A DNA stretch of 45,620 bases from a virus: positions 1 through 45,620 of the IMG/VR virus record IMGVR_UViG_3300031857_000369; one strand, given 5' to 3'. Below, one piece after another: positions 1-8,072 of this stretch (position 1 is the stretch's first letter; every line of letters starts with the position of its first letter). The translations under genes were made by a program, and so were the position numbers. Under the pieces are notes generated by a model, which worked only from the letters and a program-made list of their open reading frames with translations, was not told the origin of the DNA and did not search any database.

Positions 1-1164
1 TTCGTCTTTGCTAATGTCGAATAGGAAAGCATCGTAAGTATACAATACTAATTTAGTTTTATGACCTTTTATTATTGGTAATATATCTTGTAATATTAAA
101 ATGTTTTGTGATGTCTCTAAATTTTGAACCCAATAGTTAAATAACTTTTGAGGACCCATATTGGGTAATTGTTCTTTATAGAATCTATGATTAGATATAG
201 GACATTCAATATAACCCTCAGTATTAAACTGTTCCCATAAATTATCTATTAATGTTTGGGTTTTAGAGAAAAATTCTAAATGTTTATAGTCATCAAAAAT
301 ACCTCCATATAGTTGTTTAAAGGTAAGTTCTTTACTTGTTTTATAATCTACCCCATAAAGTTGAGCCATATGTTCATGTATTGACTCTTCTCCAAAACTA
401 TAATCAATTTGTTTAGCAATTAGAGTTGGATGATAAGAATCAATATCAATATCAATAAGTTTTCCATTTGTAGATACAAATGCTTTTCTAGAACCATCTT
501 TAGGTAAAGCAGCGAAATTAATACCATTAAAACTATTTGATGGTCTTTTAGTTGTAGTATCTACATTGTACTGCGAGTATACTACATTGTTTTTTATTGA
601 ATGGAGGGTATTGTTAGGTGTAAAATAATCATCTATAAGCGTTGTATCCACACTAATACCACCTGATTCTATAATGTAGAAACACTCTATTGCTTTATTA
701 TAGAATTCTGAGTAATGTGTGAAGTTTATTTGAGTAAAATATTCTTCACAACGTTCATAGTGTTTAGCAATGGGAATAAATTTATTTACATCATTTCTAT
801 TTGGATACTGTCTATGATAATAATCATAAATAGGGAATGATAAATTCTCTATATTAATAGGAGAATGTATTAGATTCTTTTTATTAAGAAAATACATACT
901 TGTTTTCTTATCCCTAACAAATACTTCTTTATAACTTGCTATAAGTTTTTTAATTTGTTGAAATGGAATAGAAAACGATTCATTATGTGAGATAGGAATG
1001 ATATATCCTTTTTTTTCACCTTCAGGTCTAATATAGACTAATGAAACATCATTTAAGGCGGGATGTACTAGGTTATGGTTTAGAATAAGTTCAACAAAAT
1101 ATCTGTTAGTTTGCTGTTGAGCAAACTCTTCAAATTGATGTTGACTTTCTATTAAATAATACAT
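1..1164 (-). CDS. Family A DNA polymerase, N-terminal 388 residues (3' end outside window)
   Basis: Likely the replicative polymerase of the phage. My own translation from the ATG at 1164 is open to base 1 and gives 388 residues. Polymerase landmarks appear in the family A order: a KRPSNSFNG segment (about 206-214, like the RLSS region), motif A IDIDSYHP (238-245), motif B with K278, F282 and Y286-G287 spaced exactly as in the Pol I O-helix, a Q-containing helix (about 347-361), and motif C YDAF (377-380) instead of HDE. Residues 22-95 resemble the Pol I 3'-5' exonuclease fold (GYIIPISH matches the usual YIPxxH stretch), but the acidic DxE pair appears as V24-E25-L26, so proofreading looks lost. 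An ATG further upstream is out of frame. It lies directly downstream of the baseplate genes, an unusual place for a replication gene. The family call is confident; exonuclease inactivity is an inference. Confidence 0.85.
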   Translation of the reverse strand, partial: MYYLIESQHQFEEFAQQQTNRYFVELILNHNLVHPALNDVSLVYIRPEGEKKGYIIPISHNESFSIPFQQIKKLIASYKEVFVRDKKTSMYFLNKKNLIHSPINIENLSFPIYDYYHRQYPNRNDVNKFIPIAKHYERCEEYFTQINFTHYSEFYNKAIECFYIIESGGISVDTTLIDDYFTPNNTLHSIKNNVVYSQYNVDTTTKRPSNSFNGINFAALPKDGSRKAFVSTNGKLIDIDIDSYHPTLIAKQIDYSFGEESIHEHMAQLYGVDYKTSKELTFKQLYGGIFDDYKHLEFFSKTQTLIDNLWEQFNTEGYIECPISNHRFYKEQLPNMGPQKLFNYWVQNLETSQNILILQDILPIIKGHKTKLVLYTYDAFLFDISKDE

Positions 1165-1209
1165 AACCTTTATTTCCCATAATATAACAAAAAATTTTTA
1201 AAATCCAAA

Positions 1210-1752
1210 TTAAGAATTAACTTGATAATATTGGGTCCAATTTTCTTTTAAATAAATCCCTAAACCAAACACTTGCTCTCGTTGTTCTATTAACTCAGTA
1301 ATATTTTTATTTGTTCTAGCTACTTGATTTATTTCACCAGTTAATTGCCAAAATAAAGAAACATGTTTATATAGTCTCCAATAAGATGATGGATCTTTAC
1401 TTTTATATTTATTGTATTCAGTTTTAGTTGTTTCAATAAAAATAGGTTCATTACGTTTAACAATGAAATAACGAGTATATTCACCATTTTTATAATCTTG
1501 AGGAGTTGGGAAAAGGGGAGATGTAGGTATTAAATTATCAATAGAATTATTCTTTCTATTTTCTATATTAGGACTAATATATGGTATTAACTCTTTAATG
1601 TTAGGATGATTAGGTGTCCCTTCAGAGAATATTTTACCATTATATAATTTATGATAATACCCAGTATACTTAAGTTTTGATGAAGCATAAATATACTCAT
1701 TCCCTTCAGTATATAAGTTAGTTTGAACTTTATTTTTAGGTATGTAAGCCAT
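1210..1752 (-). CDS. Conserved-looking phage structural protein, unknown function (180 aa)
   Basis: I do not recognise a characterised family. The protein is 180 aa, rich in Tyr, Asn and Lys, with no signal peptide, membrane segment or catalytic motif that I can see. A Tyr-rich N-terminal segment (about residues 13-40) is followed by a Pro/Asn-rich middle and a C-terminal part ending in an aromatic ENWTQYYQ stretch. It starts 2 bases after the hub/M23 gene ends, so it is probably co-transcribed with the baseplate genes, which suggests a small baseplate or tail component. The function is inferred from position only. Confidence 0.7.
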   Translation of the reverse strand: MAYIPKNKVQTNLYTEGNEYIYASSKLKYTGYYHKLYNGKIFSEGTPNHPNIKELIPYISPNIENRKNNSIDNLIPTSPLFPTPQDYKNGEYTRYFIVKRNEPIFIETTKTEYNKYKSKDPSSYWRLYKHVSLFWQLTGEINQVARTNKNITELIEQREQVFGLGIYLKENWTQYYQVNS

Positions 1753-1754
1753 AA

Positions 1755-4700
1755 TTAATTAATTAAAGCAGATTGATATTGAGGAGTATTAACATTAGGC
1801 CACCCAGCTGCTTTAAGTTTAGCTATAGTAGCATCAGTAAGCATTGGTGGATATCCTTTTTCAGCAGCTATTCTTCTATTTGTTTCTTCTTCTGATATAA
1901 AAGAAGGTGTATTTGAGGTTGTTGGGGCAGCAGGTGTTGTTTCAGTAGGTGTATTATTAAATATTACTTCTGTTTTAACAGAACTTAATGGAGATGGATC
2001 TAGACCAACAATTCCTCTAGAAGATAAAAATTCTAATGGGTTGGTTGATGTTTCAAATCCAAAAGCATTTCTATCATAATCTTTTTTATATCTTATTTCA
2101 TAATGTATAACTCCTGTAGAGCTTTCTCCTATTGTGACTACTTGTCCTTTAGCTATAGTTTGGTTTAAAGAAACCATTATATTAGCTGCTTCTGCTATTC
2201 TTTCAACAACTCCTAATTGAGCATTATATATATCAAGATATTGATAATATCCTCCTGGGTCATTTCCTACTTTTATCACTTTACCTCCTATAAAGCTAAT
2301 CATTTCAGCATCGGCCCCGGAAATATCAAAATCTACCCCAGCATGTCTTCTTCCATCCCTTCTAGTATCCCCATATGCTTGACCAGATACTGTATTTGTG
2401 ACATAAACTTTTGAATTTTTTGTTTTTGTATTATTAAAATTTTCTTCAGTAGCTCCGTTTTTAGACCTTTTCATAAGATCTTCTTCAAGTGGATACCAAA
2501 AATCAGGTTTTTTTAAAGACGCAACATCTGGGGCTGTGAAACTATCTAAAGTTGTTGTCCATCCATTTATGTCTATTTTATGGGTTACACTTTTAGTTAA
2601 GAATTTAATATTATTTTTATAATTACTTGGAAGTAATGTCTCATTAATAGTGTAAGATTCAAATACTCTAGGACCACTTAACCCACTCATCACTATTTGA
2701 AGGTTAATAGGTAAAAACCCAGGACCTGGTAAACAATCTTTTTCAGTAAAATAATTTATTTCATATTTTAACATATCAACAATAGCTGATCCATAGGCTG
2801 TAATATCTTCAGATGTGATAAGGCCAGTTTGAATAAAATTAGCTAAAGAAGCATATTTAATAAGATTTTCAAGATAAACAGTTTCAGGATTTGAAGATAA
2901 AGAACCTGATTTTTGAGTTTGTTTATCCATAATACTACTTCTCTCAGGTATGATTCTATCAGTGTATCCTATATTCCATTTACTAAAAGCTGTAGCTGTT
3001 TCTCCTACAACATTACTATTAGATTGAGCAGCAGCTGTTATTTGACTAGAATAATTATTATTTAAATTACTCTTAAGTGATACATTAGTGACAAAACTGC
3101 CTAAACTATCAGTTAATAAATGAGTATTAATACGTGTAGGAGTTAAATCTCTACCTAAAAGTTTATCAGCATTAGGTAAAACAGATGTATCTATTATATA
3201 CATAGTGTTGATTAACTCATCATATTTAATTTCAAAGTTATTTAAATTACCTGTAGCACTCTGGATACCTTGCATAAGTTGCTGGAGGAATTTAATTAAA
3301 GTCACTTTACCATTTTCATCAATATTATCTGCTAGTAAAGTAGATATATAATCTATATTAACATGTATATGCATGAATCTACCTAAAAATTCATAACCAG
3401 ATCCTACTCTAAAATAATCACCTAAAGTAGATAAGTTAAAAGCGTTTTGAGTTGTTTCTTCTACACCATTTTCATTTGTGCTTGTAACTTCATTATTTGT
3501 GTTATAAGTTGATGTGTTTATATAAAACTCAGGAGTATTACCACTAGAGACATCATATATAACTGTTTGTCCGCTTTTATAATTTACTTGTATTTTTACT
3601 AGATTTCCATTACTATCATTCATTTTAGTGTAACTATCAGCTATTGAGGTTTCTGAAAAATTAGAATCTTCATTATTAATGTTGCTCCAAGATACATCTC
3701 CAAATTTAGAATTATTATCTATAGCTGGGAATGATAATTTTTGGTAAGTAGTAGTAGCTACTGCTTGTGAAGAATCTCCTTCAGTAGACATAGCTTTATC
3801 TGATGGCTTTAATAAACAAATTCTAGGGTCTATACTAATTTGTCTAGGTAAGGTTAAACATAGATTATTATTGTAATCATGATCTATTTTAAATAAAGGC
3901 TTATATGTTCCAGCTGTTCCTTTTGATGTATCATATTTTAATAAAAATGATTCTATAATTCTTAATAAAGTTCCTAATTTTATAAAGTAAAAATATCCAG
4001 TTGTATTATCATTAAGAGTTGTTAAACCAGCATATCTTTGTTTTCCACCTTCTTGATATGTTAAAATATGATTTAAAGTATCAGATTTTTCATCTGGGTG
4101 TTTGTAGTTAACTCCTATTAAGTCATAGCTAGAGTGTTTTTTAGTTAACTCAATTATATTTTCAGATGAAAGTTGAGTACCATCTAAAAACCCATCACCT
4201 TTATTTAATTCAGATCTTATAGCATGTAGTATTTGATGAATAGTAGATTTTTCTTTATTAGGAAACTCAGGTTTTTCTTCTTCATCAGAAGTAACAGAGG
4301 TTGATGTTTGGGAAGAGGGTTGAGGATAATTAGTATTTAATTTTAATGATTCTATAACATCACCTATAGCTACTAGTTCTAAAATAACATCATATCCTCC
4401 ATTAGGTTTTAAATCCCATGTAAAATTTCTTACCCATCCATAAAATCCATCATAATTACCACTAAAATCAGATCTTGTTTTTTCTAAATCTGTTAATAAT
4501 GAATCTTGATCGTATCCACCATTTAAAAACTTATTTAATACATTGTTTGGTACAGATTTATTTAATGTACCTTTATTATCAAACCAAACAGTATGGCCCC
4601 ACTCTAAAAGCATACTATACTTTAGTCTTAAATATAACGCTTCTATAACTTTAAATTGAGATAAATTATGACATTCTATTTGAACTGTAGCATATCTTAA

Positions 4701-5135
4701 TGTACTTTTATCACCCGCTGGTCTTATCTCAGCAGATATTATACCTGGGGGAGGGACTAAACCATAAGTAGGGCTAGATAGAAAACCATATGATGTAGCG
4801 GATGAGTCATATCCTACTCCGGAAGTAAAGGCAGGTAATGTAGTAGATGAATATAATGATGGTGAGGGTAATGAAACTTTTTGATTAAAATAAGCTGAAG
4901 ATAATACATATTGATTAGCTAACTTATTACCAGGTAAATTTACACCTATTTCTTTGGTTCGAGCAGATGAAACATCAACTCCTGAGGCTAATCTAAGCCA
5001 TGATGTAGAATTGTTTATAAAAGTAATAGTGTCTTGATCATATTTATTAGACTTAGCTAATTTTTGCTGTCTTATTTTAATTTGATTAGATACATATGGT
5101 TTAAAACTTTCTCCAAAAATACTTCTTTCAGCCAT
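1755..5135 (-). CDS. Baseplate hub protein with C-terminal M23-peptidase-like domain (1126 aa)
   Basis: Probably the central tail hub/spike-base protein, combining the roles of T4 gp27 and the lysozyme part of gp5. The N-terminal two-thirds is a large structural region. A segment near residues 860-885 (VTHKIDINGWTTTLDSF) has the look of gp27/gpD-type hub domains, with a Gly-Trp-Thr-Thr turn. The C-terminal part carries an M23 (lysostaphin-type) endopeptidase-like domain: the HAGVD motif (H about 931, D about 935) supplies two metal ligands and IHYEIR (H about 1011) the third. The first His of the usual HxH pair is Val (GVIHYE), so activity may be altered or lost. A short Ala/Pro/Thr-rich linker and a tail follow. 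It sits between the gp53-like gene and the 180-aa gene. The hub role is moderately sure; the M23 fold is fairly sure. Confidence 0.8.
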   Translation of the reverse strand: MAERSIFGESFKPYVSNQIKIRQQKLAKSNKYDQDTITFINNSTSWLRLASGVDVSSARTKEIGVNLPGNKLANQYVLSSAYFNQKVSLPSPSLYSSTTLPAFTSGVGYDSSATSYGFLSSPTYGLVPPPGIISAEIRPAGDKSTLRYATVQIECHNLSQFKVIEALYLRLKYSMLLEWGHTVWFDNKGTLNKSVPNNVLNKFLNGGYDQDSLLTDLEKTRSDFSGNYDGFYGWVRNFTWDLKPNGGYDVILELVAIGDVIESLKLNTNYPQPSSQTSTSVTSDEEEKPEFPNKEKSTIHQILHAIRSELNKGDGFLDGTQLSSENIIELTKKHSSYDLIGVNYKHPDEKSDTLNHILTYQEGGKQRYAGLTTLNDNTTGYFYFIKLGTLLRIIESFLLKYDTSKGTAGTYKPLFKIDHDYNNNLCLTLPRQISIDPRICLLKPSDKAMSTEGDSSQAVATTTYQKLSFPAIDNNSKFGDVSWSNINNEDSNFSETSIADSYTKMNDSNGNLVKIQVNYKSGQTVIYDVSSGNTPEFYINTSTYNTNNEVTSTNENGVEETTQNAFNLSTLGDYFRVGSGYEFLGRFMHIHVNIDYISTLLADNIDENGKVTLIKFLQQLMQGIQSATGNLNNFEIKYDELINTMYIIDTSVLPNADKLLGRDLTPTRINTHLLTDSLGSFVTNVSLKSNLNNNYSSQITAAAQSNSNVVGETATAFSKWNIGYTDRIIPERSSIMDKQTQKSGSLSSNPETVYLENLIKYASLANFIQTGLITSEDITAYGSAIVDMLKYEINYFTEKDCLPGPGFLPINLQIVMSGLSGPRVFESYTINETLLPSNYKNNIKFLTKSVTHKIDINGWTTTLDSFTAPDVASLKKPDFWYPLEEDLMKRSKNGATEENFNNTKTKNSKVYVTNTVSGQAYGDTRRDGRRHAGVDFDISGADAEMISFIGGKVIKVGNDPGGYYQYLDIYNAQLGVVERIAEAANIMVSLNQTIAKGQVVTIGESSTGVIHYEIRYKKDYDRNAFGFETSTNPLEFLSSRGIVGLDPSPLSSVKTEVIFNNTPTETTPAAPTTSNTPSFISEEETNRRIAAEKGYPPMLTDATIAKLKAAGWPNVNTPQYQSALIN

Positions 5136-5144
5136 AACTTTATT

Positions 5145-5444
5145 TTATTGATTAAGATTATAATAATTAGATACAATATCTAAATAATTAACTGGGATTC
5201 TGATTTGAGTTTCTAAAGGTAAATATAATGAGTTTTGAGGTATATGACTATTAGCTATAGATATAACCCACCATAAAGATGGGTCACCATAATATTGATT
5301 AGCTAATAAATCAAATCTATCACCATTAACTGAGATGACGTATATGTCATCTGATGATAATGGTATTTGGGGGTAAATTACATTTTTATAATGACTTACC
5401 CCATTACGATTTTTTATTGTTGGTATGTTTTGGTAACGATTCAT
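5145..5444 (-). CDS. 53: Baseplate wedge protein, gp53-like with LysM-type fold
   Basis: A 99-aa protein matching the small gp53/LysM class of baseplate proteins. The segment from about residue 44 (RFDLLANQYYGDPSLWWVIS) has the typical LysM-like pattern: a D-x-L-A helix, Y-G-D-P, then W-W and an IAN turn. It ends in a P-L-E-T-Q-I-R-I-P strand as in LysM repeats. In T4, gp53 bridges wedges during baseplate assembly; in other contractile systems a LysM protein sits next to the tube-initiator gene, as here. It starts 2 bases after the 766-aa gene stops (coding strand TAATAATG), suggesting coupled expression. Confidence 0.85.
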   Translation of the reverse strand: MNRYQNIPTIKNRNGVSHYKNVIYPQIPLSSDDIYVISVNGDRFDLLANQYYGDPSLWWVISIANSHIPQNSLYLPLETQIRIPVNYLDIVSNYYNLNQ

Positions 5445-5446
5445 TA

Positions 5447-7747
5447 TTATGGGTTAGCAAGAGGAACAGTAGGTTGAGCTAAAACTCCTGAGCCTGGTTG
5501 GGTTGGGTTAAGTACATCATTTAAAGCTCGAGTAAATCCAGGTTGGGTCGCTGGAGCGTAAGGGAGTAAAGTAGGAGGTGTAAAAGTTGGAGGAGGAGTA
5601 ATTGGTTTTGCTTTTTTAAGTGAGGAAGGTGGTGGTGTACCTACTGATGGGCTAGGTGAGCCTACATTCCTAATAAAATTCTTTTTAAATTGAGGTGTGA
5701 ATGAATGAATAGGTACAAAACTAAGAGTTACATCTATCATACGAGGTAACTGTCCTACAAAATAATTACCATATATTTCATCATCATTTTGGAGTGTTAA
5801 AGGATTACCTACCTCTTCAACAATACCTTTGTCAGTTAATTTTCCATCTTTAACATATGTGTAAACAGCGTATCTATTTATATCCCAACCTGCATCAAAA
5901 GAAGGATTTAAAGTTATACTTTTTATTATACTAGGTGTGTTAGTGAAATAATCTCCTATAGTTAGATTAACAAAATTTCCTCTCATAAATCCAATTTGCG
6001 AGTAATCAGGTGCTAAAGTACCTACTAGATAATTTAACTTTTCATAAATTGGAATCATTTCTGCTCTAGAATTAGCATATATTGTGAATGTTAAAGTTAC
6101 ATCTCTAGAAAATCCATTGTATTTATAAAAATTTTCACCTCTACCAACATATTTAAAAGGATCCCAATTAGCTTGAAAATTATCACTTAAATCATTAATA
6201 TATGCTCTAAAAAATAAAAACCAATTTTGATCAGTTGAGTCATTATTATTAATTTCAAAGAAAAATTTAATTAAATCAGTATTTTTATTTTCTTCTATTG
6301 TTTTATTATCAATTTCTCTAATTAAATTATCAGGATTATTCTGTTGGAGAATTGGTGATCTATTAAGTTCATCTGATAAAATTGAGCTATTGTTTTGTCT
6401 AGTGAATCCTCTTTCTTTAATAGTACCAGAAGTTTTATATGTAGTTTCTCTATTAAACCATGATATATTAGGATAAGGTTCTGGGACTTCTGTTAATATG
6501 GAAGTTGTAGAGGCTTCAGAATTAAACCCAGGATCGTTTGAAGTTAAATTGTTAGTTAAAGAAGAGACTAAAGATGTGTATACTGGGTTTAAGGAAGATA
6601 ATTGAGTACTCTGATTTTTCCTTCCAGGTTCTTCATCTACATAAACTGGGTATTGGATGGGGGATGTGGCACTATTCTGATTTACAATTTTTTTAGGTTC
6701 TGTTTCTAAAATTCTAAAAGCCGCTGACTCAGGTAAACCTTTTTCTTTATATAACTCAACATACATCTGAGTAGCTCCTATCGCCATTATATTAGGAACA
6801 TCCCAATTATCAACTTGTATACCACCAAGTGATTTTTTAGGCATTAAATATCCTAAATCATTAGGGGTAGTTGAAGTATAATCTATAGCTACTTTAGAAA
6901 TTCTAGGTTTATTAAATATAGTAGTTATATCTCTATCTAAAATATTAGATATATTATTTGTAAATAAAGCTTCTTCTTCAGAAGGAGGTATAATACCATC
7001 TAAAAGAGCATATTGTAAAGAAACACCACTGTAAGTTGGGTTATATATCCAAACAGAATCTTTACGGGATACAAATTTTTGGTTTTTTAAAACAGATGTA
7101 TAATGAGGATTATCATATATATTTTTAGTTCGTGTTTCACCATCATCATAAAGATCTTTAAGTCTTATAGTTGGATTTTGAATTCTTACAAATTCAAGAC
7201 TAGGATCAGAAGGTGAAGTAATAGGACTATTATATTCTAATAATATATTAGGTGGAGTAGTATTTGATACTCCAAAAGGATTAATAGCTAAATTACCTAA
7301 TTCTTGATTAGCTATTTTAGCGGTATAAGCTATAGTAAGTCGATTTTCTAAAGTACCATCTGATAAGGTTTGTCCTGATGGATTTTCACCAACCCCAGCT
7401 GTTTTAGGATAATATCCTTCAGTACCACCATAAAAATAACTTAAAGGAGTATCATAAATGTTTACACCTAGTTGGGTTGGAAGAGGGAGAACATTTGTAG
7501 AACCATTTGGATAAAGACTATATTCAAATTGAACCTGATCTCTAGCTTCCCCAGTGATAGAATATGGATATAATAATGGGGATTGATCTGTAGTTAAAAG
7601 ACTTGGGGGTGGGGTATTACCTTTATAAGCTGAGAGATCAGACCTTGATGAGTCTAATGGATCTGGAAATACAGCTTCTGGAGGGGTTTTTCCATCATAT
7701 TTGCTTAATTCTGATCCTTGGCGTCTTAAAGTCTTAATAATACCCAT
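5447..7747 (-). CDS. Baseplate / tail-tube initiator-like structural protein (766 aa)
   Basis: A large structural protein probably placed at the baseplate-tube junction (role comparable to T4 gp48/gp54, or the tube proteins of contractile injection systems). Residues about 530-660 carry the pattern WDPFKYVGRGENFY, a GFSRDVTLTF strand, a helix AEMIPIYEKLNYL, then MRGNFVNLTIGDYF, which resembles tube-fold proteins that precede a LysM gene. The C-terminal about 60 residues are Pro/Thr-rich low complexity. The N-terminal about 50 residues contain two SxLSxYxGxTPP motifs, also found in the 60-aa protein immediately upstream. A candidate late-promoter element lies 11 bases before the start. The structural role is firm from context; the exact equivalent is uncertain. 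Confidence 0.7.
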   Translation of the reverse strand: MGIIKTLRRQGSELSKYDGKTPPEAVFPDPLDSSRSDLSAYKGNTPPPSLLTTDQSPLLYPYSITGEARDQVQFEYSLYPNGSTNVLPLPTQLGVNIYDTPLSYFYGGTEGYYPKTAGVGENPSGQTLSDGTLENRLTIAYTAKIANQELGNLAINPFGVSNTTPPNILLEYNSPITSPSDPSLEFVRIQNPTIRLKDLYDDGETRTKNIYDNPHYTSVLKNQKFVSRKDSVWIYNPTYSGVSLQYALLDGIIPPSEEEALFTNNISNILDRDITTIFNKPRISKVAIDYTSTTPNDLGYLMPKKSLGGIQVDNWDVPNIMAIGATQMYVELYKEKGLPESAAFRILETEPKKIVNQNSATSPIQYPVYVDEEPGRKNQSTQLSSLNPVYTSLVSSLTNNLTSNDPGFNSEASTTSILTEVPEPYPNISWFNRETTYKTSGTIKERGFTRQNNSSILSDELNRSPILQQNNPDNLIREIDNKTIEENKNTDLIKFFFEINNNDSTDQNWFLFFRAYINDLSDNFQANWDPFKYVGRGENFYKYNGFSRDVTLTFTIYANSRAEMIPIYEKLNYLVGTLAPDYSQIGFMRGNFVNLTIGDYFTNTPSIIKSITLNPSFDAGWDINRYAVYTYVKDGKLTDKGIVEEVGNPLTLQNDDEIYGNYFVGQLPRMIDVTLSFVPIHSFTPQFKKNFIRNVGSPSPSVGTPPPSSLKKAKPITPPPTFTPPTLLPYAPATQPGFTRALNDVLNPTQPGSGVLAQPTVPLANP

Positions 7748-7758
7748 TGATTTTTTAT

Positions 7759-7767
7759 TATAAATAT
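7759..7767 (-). promoter_or_regulatory. Candidate late promoter element before the 766-aa baseplate gene
   Basis: The coding strand reads ATATTTATA ending 11 bases before the ATG at 7747. It is one copy of the recurrent element described in the findings. Function is inferred from recurrence only. Confidence 0.45.
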
Positions 7768-7774
7768 GAGGTAA

Positions 7775-7812
7775 TTAAAGAAACAAATATAGGAGAAATT
7801 AATCTCCTATAC
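7775..7812 (-). terminator. Probable intrinsic terminator after the 60-aa gene
   Basis: On the coding strand a stem ATAGGAGA / TCTCCTAT with a short loop is followed by the T-rich run TTTGTTTCTTT. It lies just downstream of the stop of the 60-aa gene and upstream of the element preceding the 766-aa gene, so it would separate two transcription units. Confidence 0.6.
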
Positions 7813-7840
7813 TAATAATTTTTATTAAAATTAATTCCTA

Positions 7841-8023
7841 TTATCTAGGAGGATTATCTAAATATCCTGATGGTGTTTCACCTTTATAGTTAGATAATTG
7901 AGTTGAATTTACTGATACTGTTGGGTCAATATCAGCTACTTTAGGTGGAGTTTCACCTTTATATGCTGTTAATAATGAGCCTTCAGATTGAAGTCTACCT
8001 ACAATTCCTTTGTTTTCTGCCAT
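7841..8023 (-). CDS. 60-aa protein paralogous to the N-terminus of the 766-aa baseplate protein
   Basis: A short protein of 60 aa without a known catalytic motif. It contains two copies of an S-x-L-x-x-Y-K-G-E-T-P-P-like motif (about residues 15-27 and 40-52). The same double motif, with the same spacing and a similar lead-in of G-I-(V/I)-x-x-L, begins the 766-aa protein encoded next. The gene therefore looks like a duplicated, free-standing N-terminal module. It may be an assembly chaperone, a plug, or a competitor for the same binding site; this is speculative. It has its own candidate promoter element 23 bases upstream and a terminator downstream, implying separate and possibly abundant expression. 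Confidence 0.75.
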   Translation of the reverse strand: MAENKGIVGRLQSEGSLLTAYKGETPPKVADIDPTVSVNSTQLSNYKGETPSGYLDNPPR

Positions 8024-8046
8024 GTTATTATATTTTTAAGGTTTAT

Positions 8047-8056
8047 TATAAATATT
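8047..8056 (-). promoter_or_regulatory. Candidate late promoter element before the 60-aa gene
   Basis: The coding strand reads AATATTTATA, 23 bases before the ATG at 8023. It is a member of the recurrent set. Confidence 0.5.
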
Positions 8057-8072
8057 ATATTTTTAATTAAAA

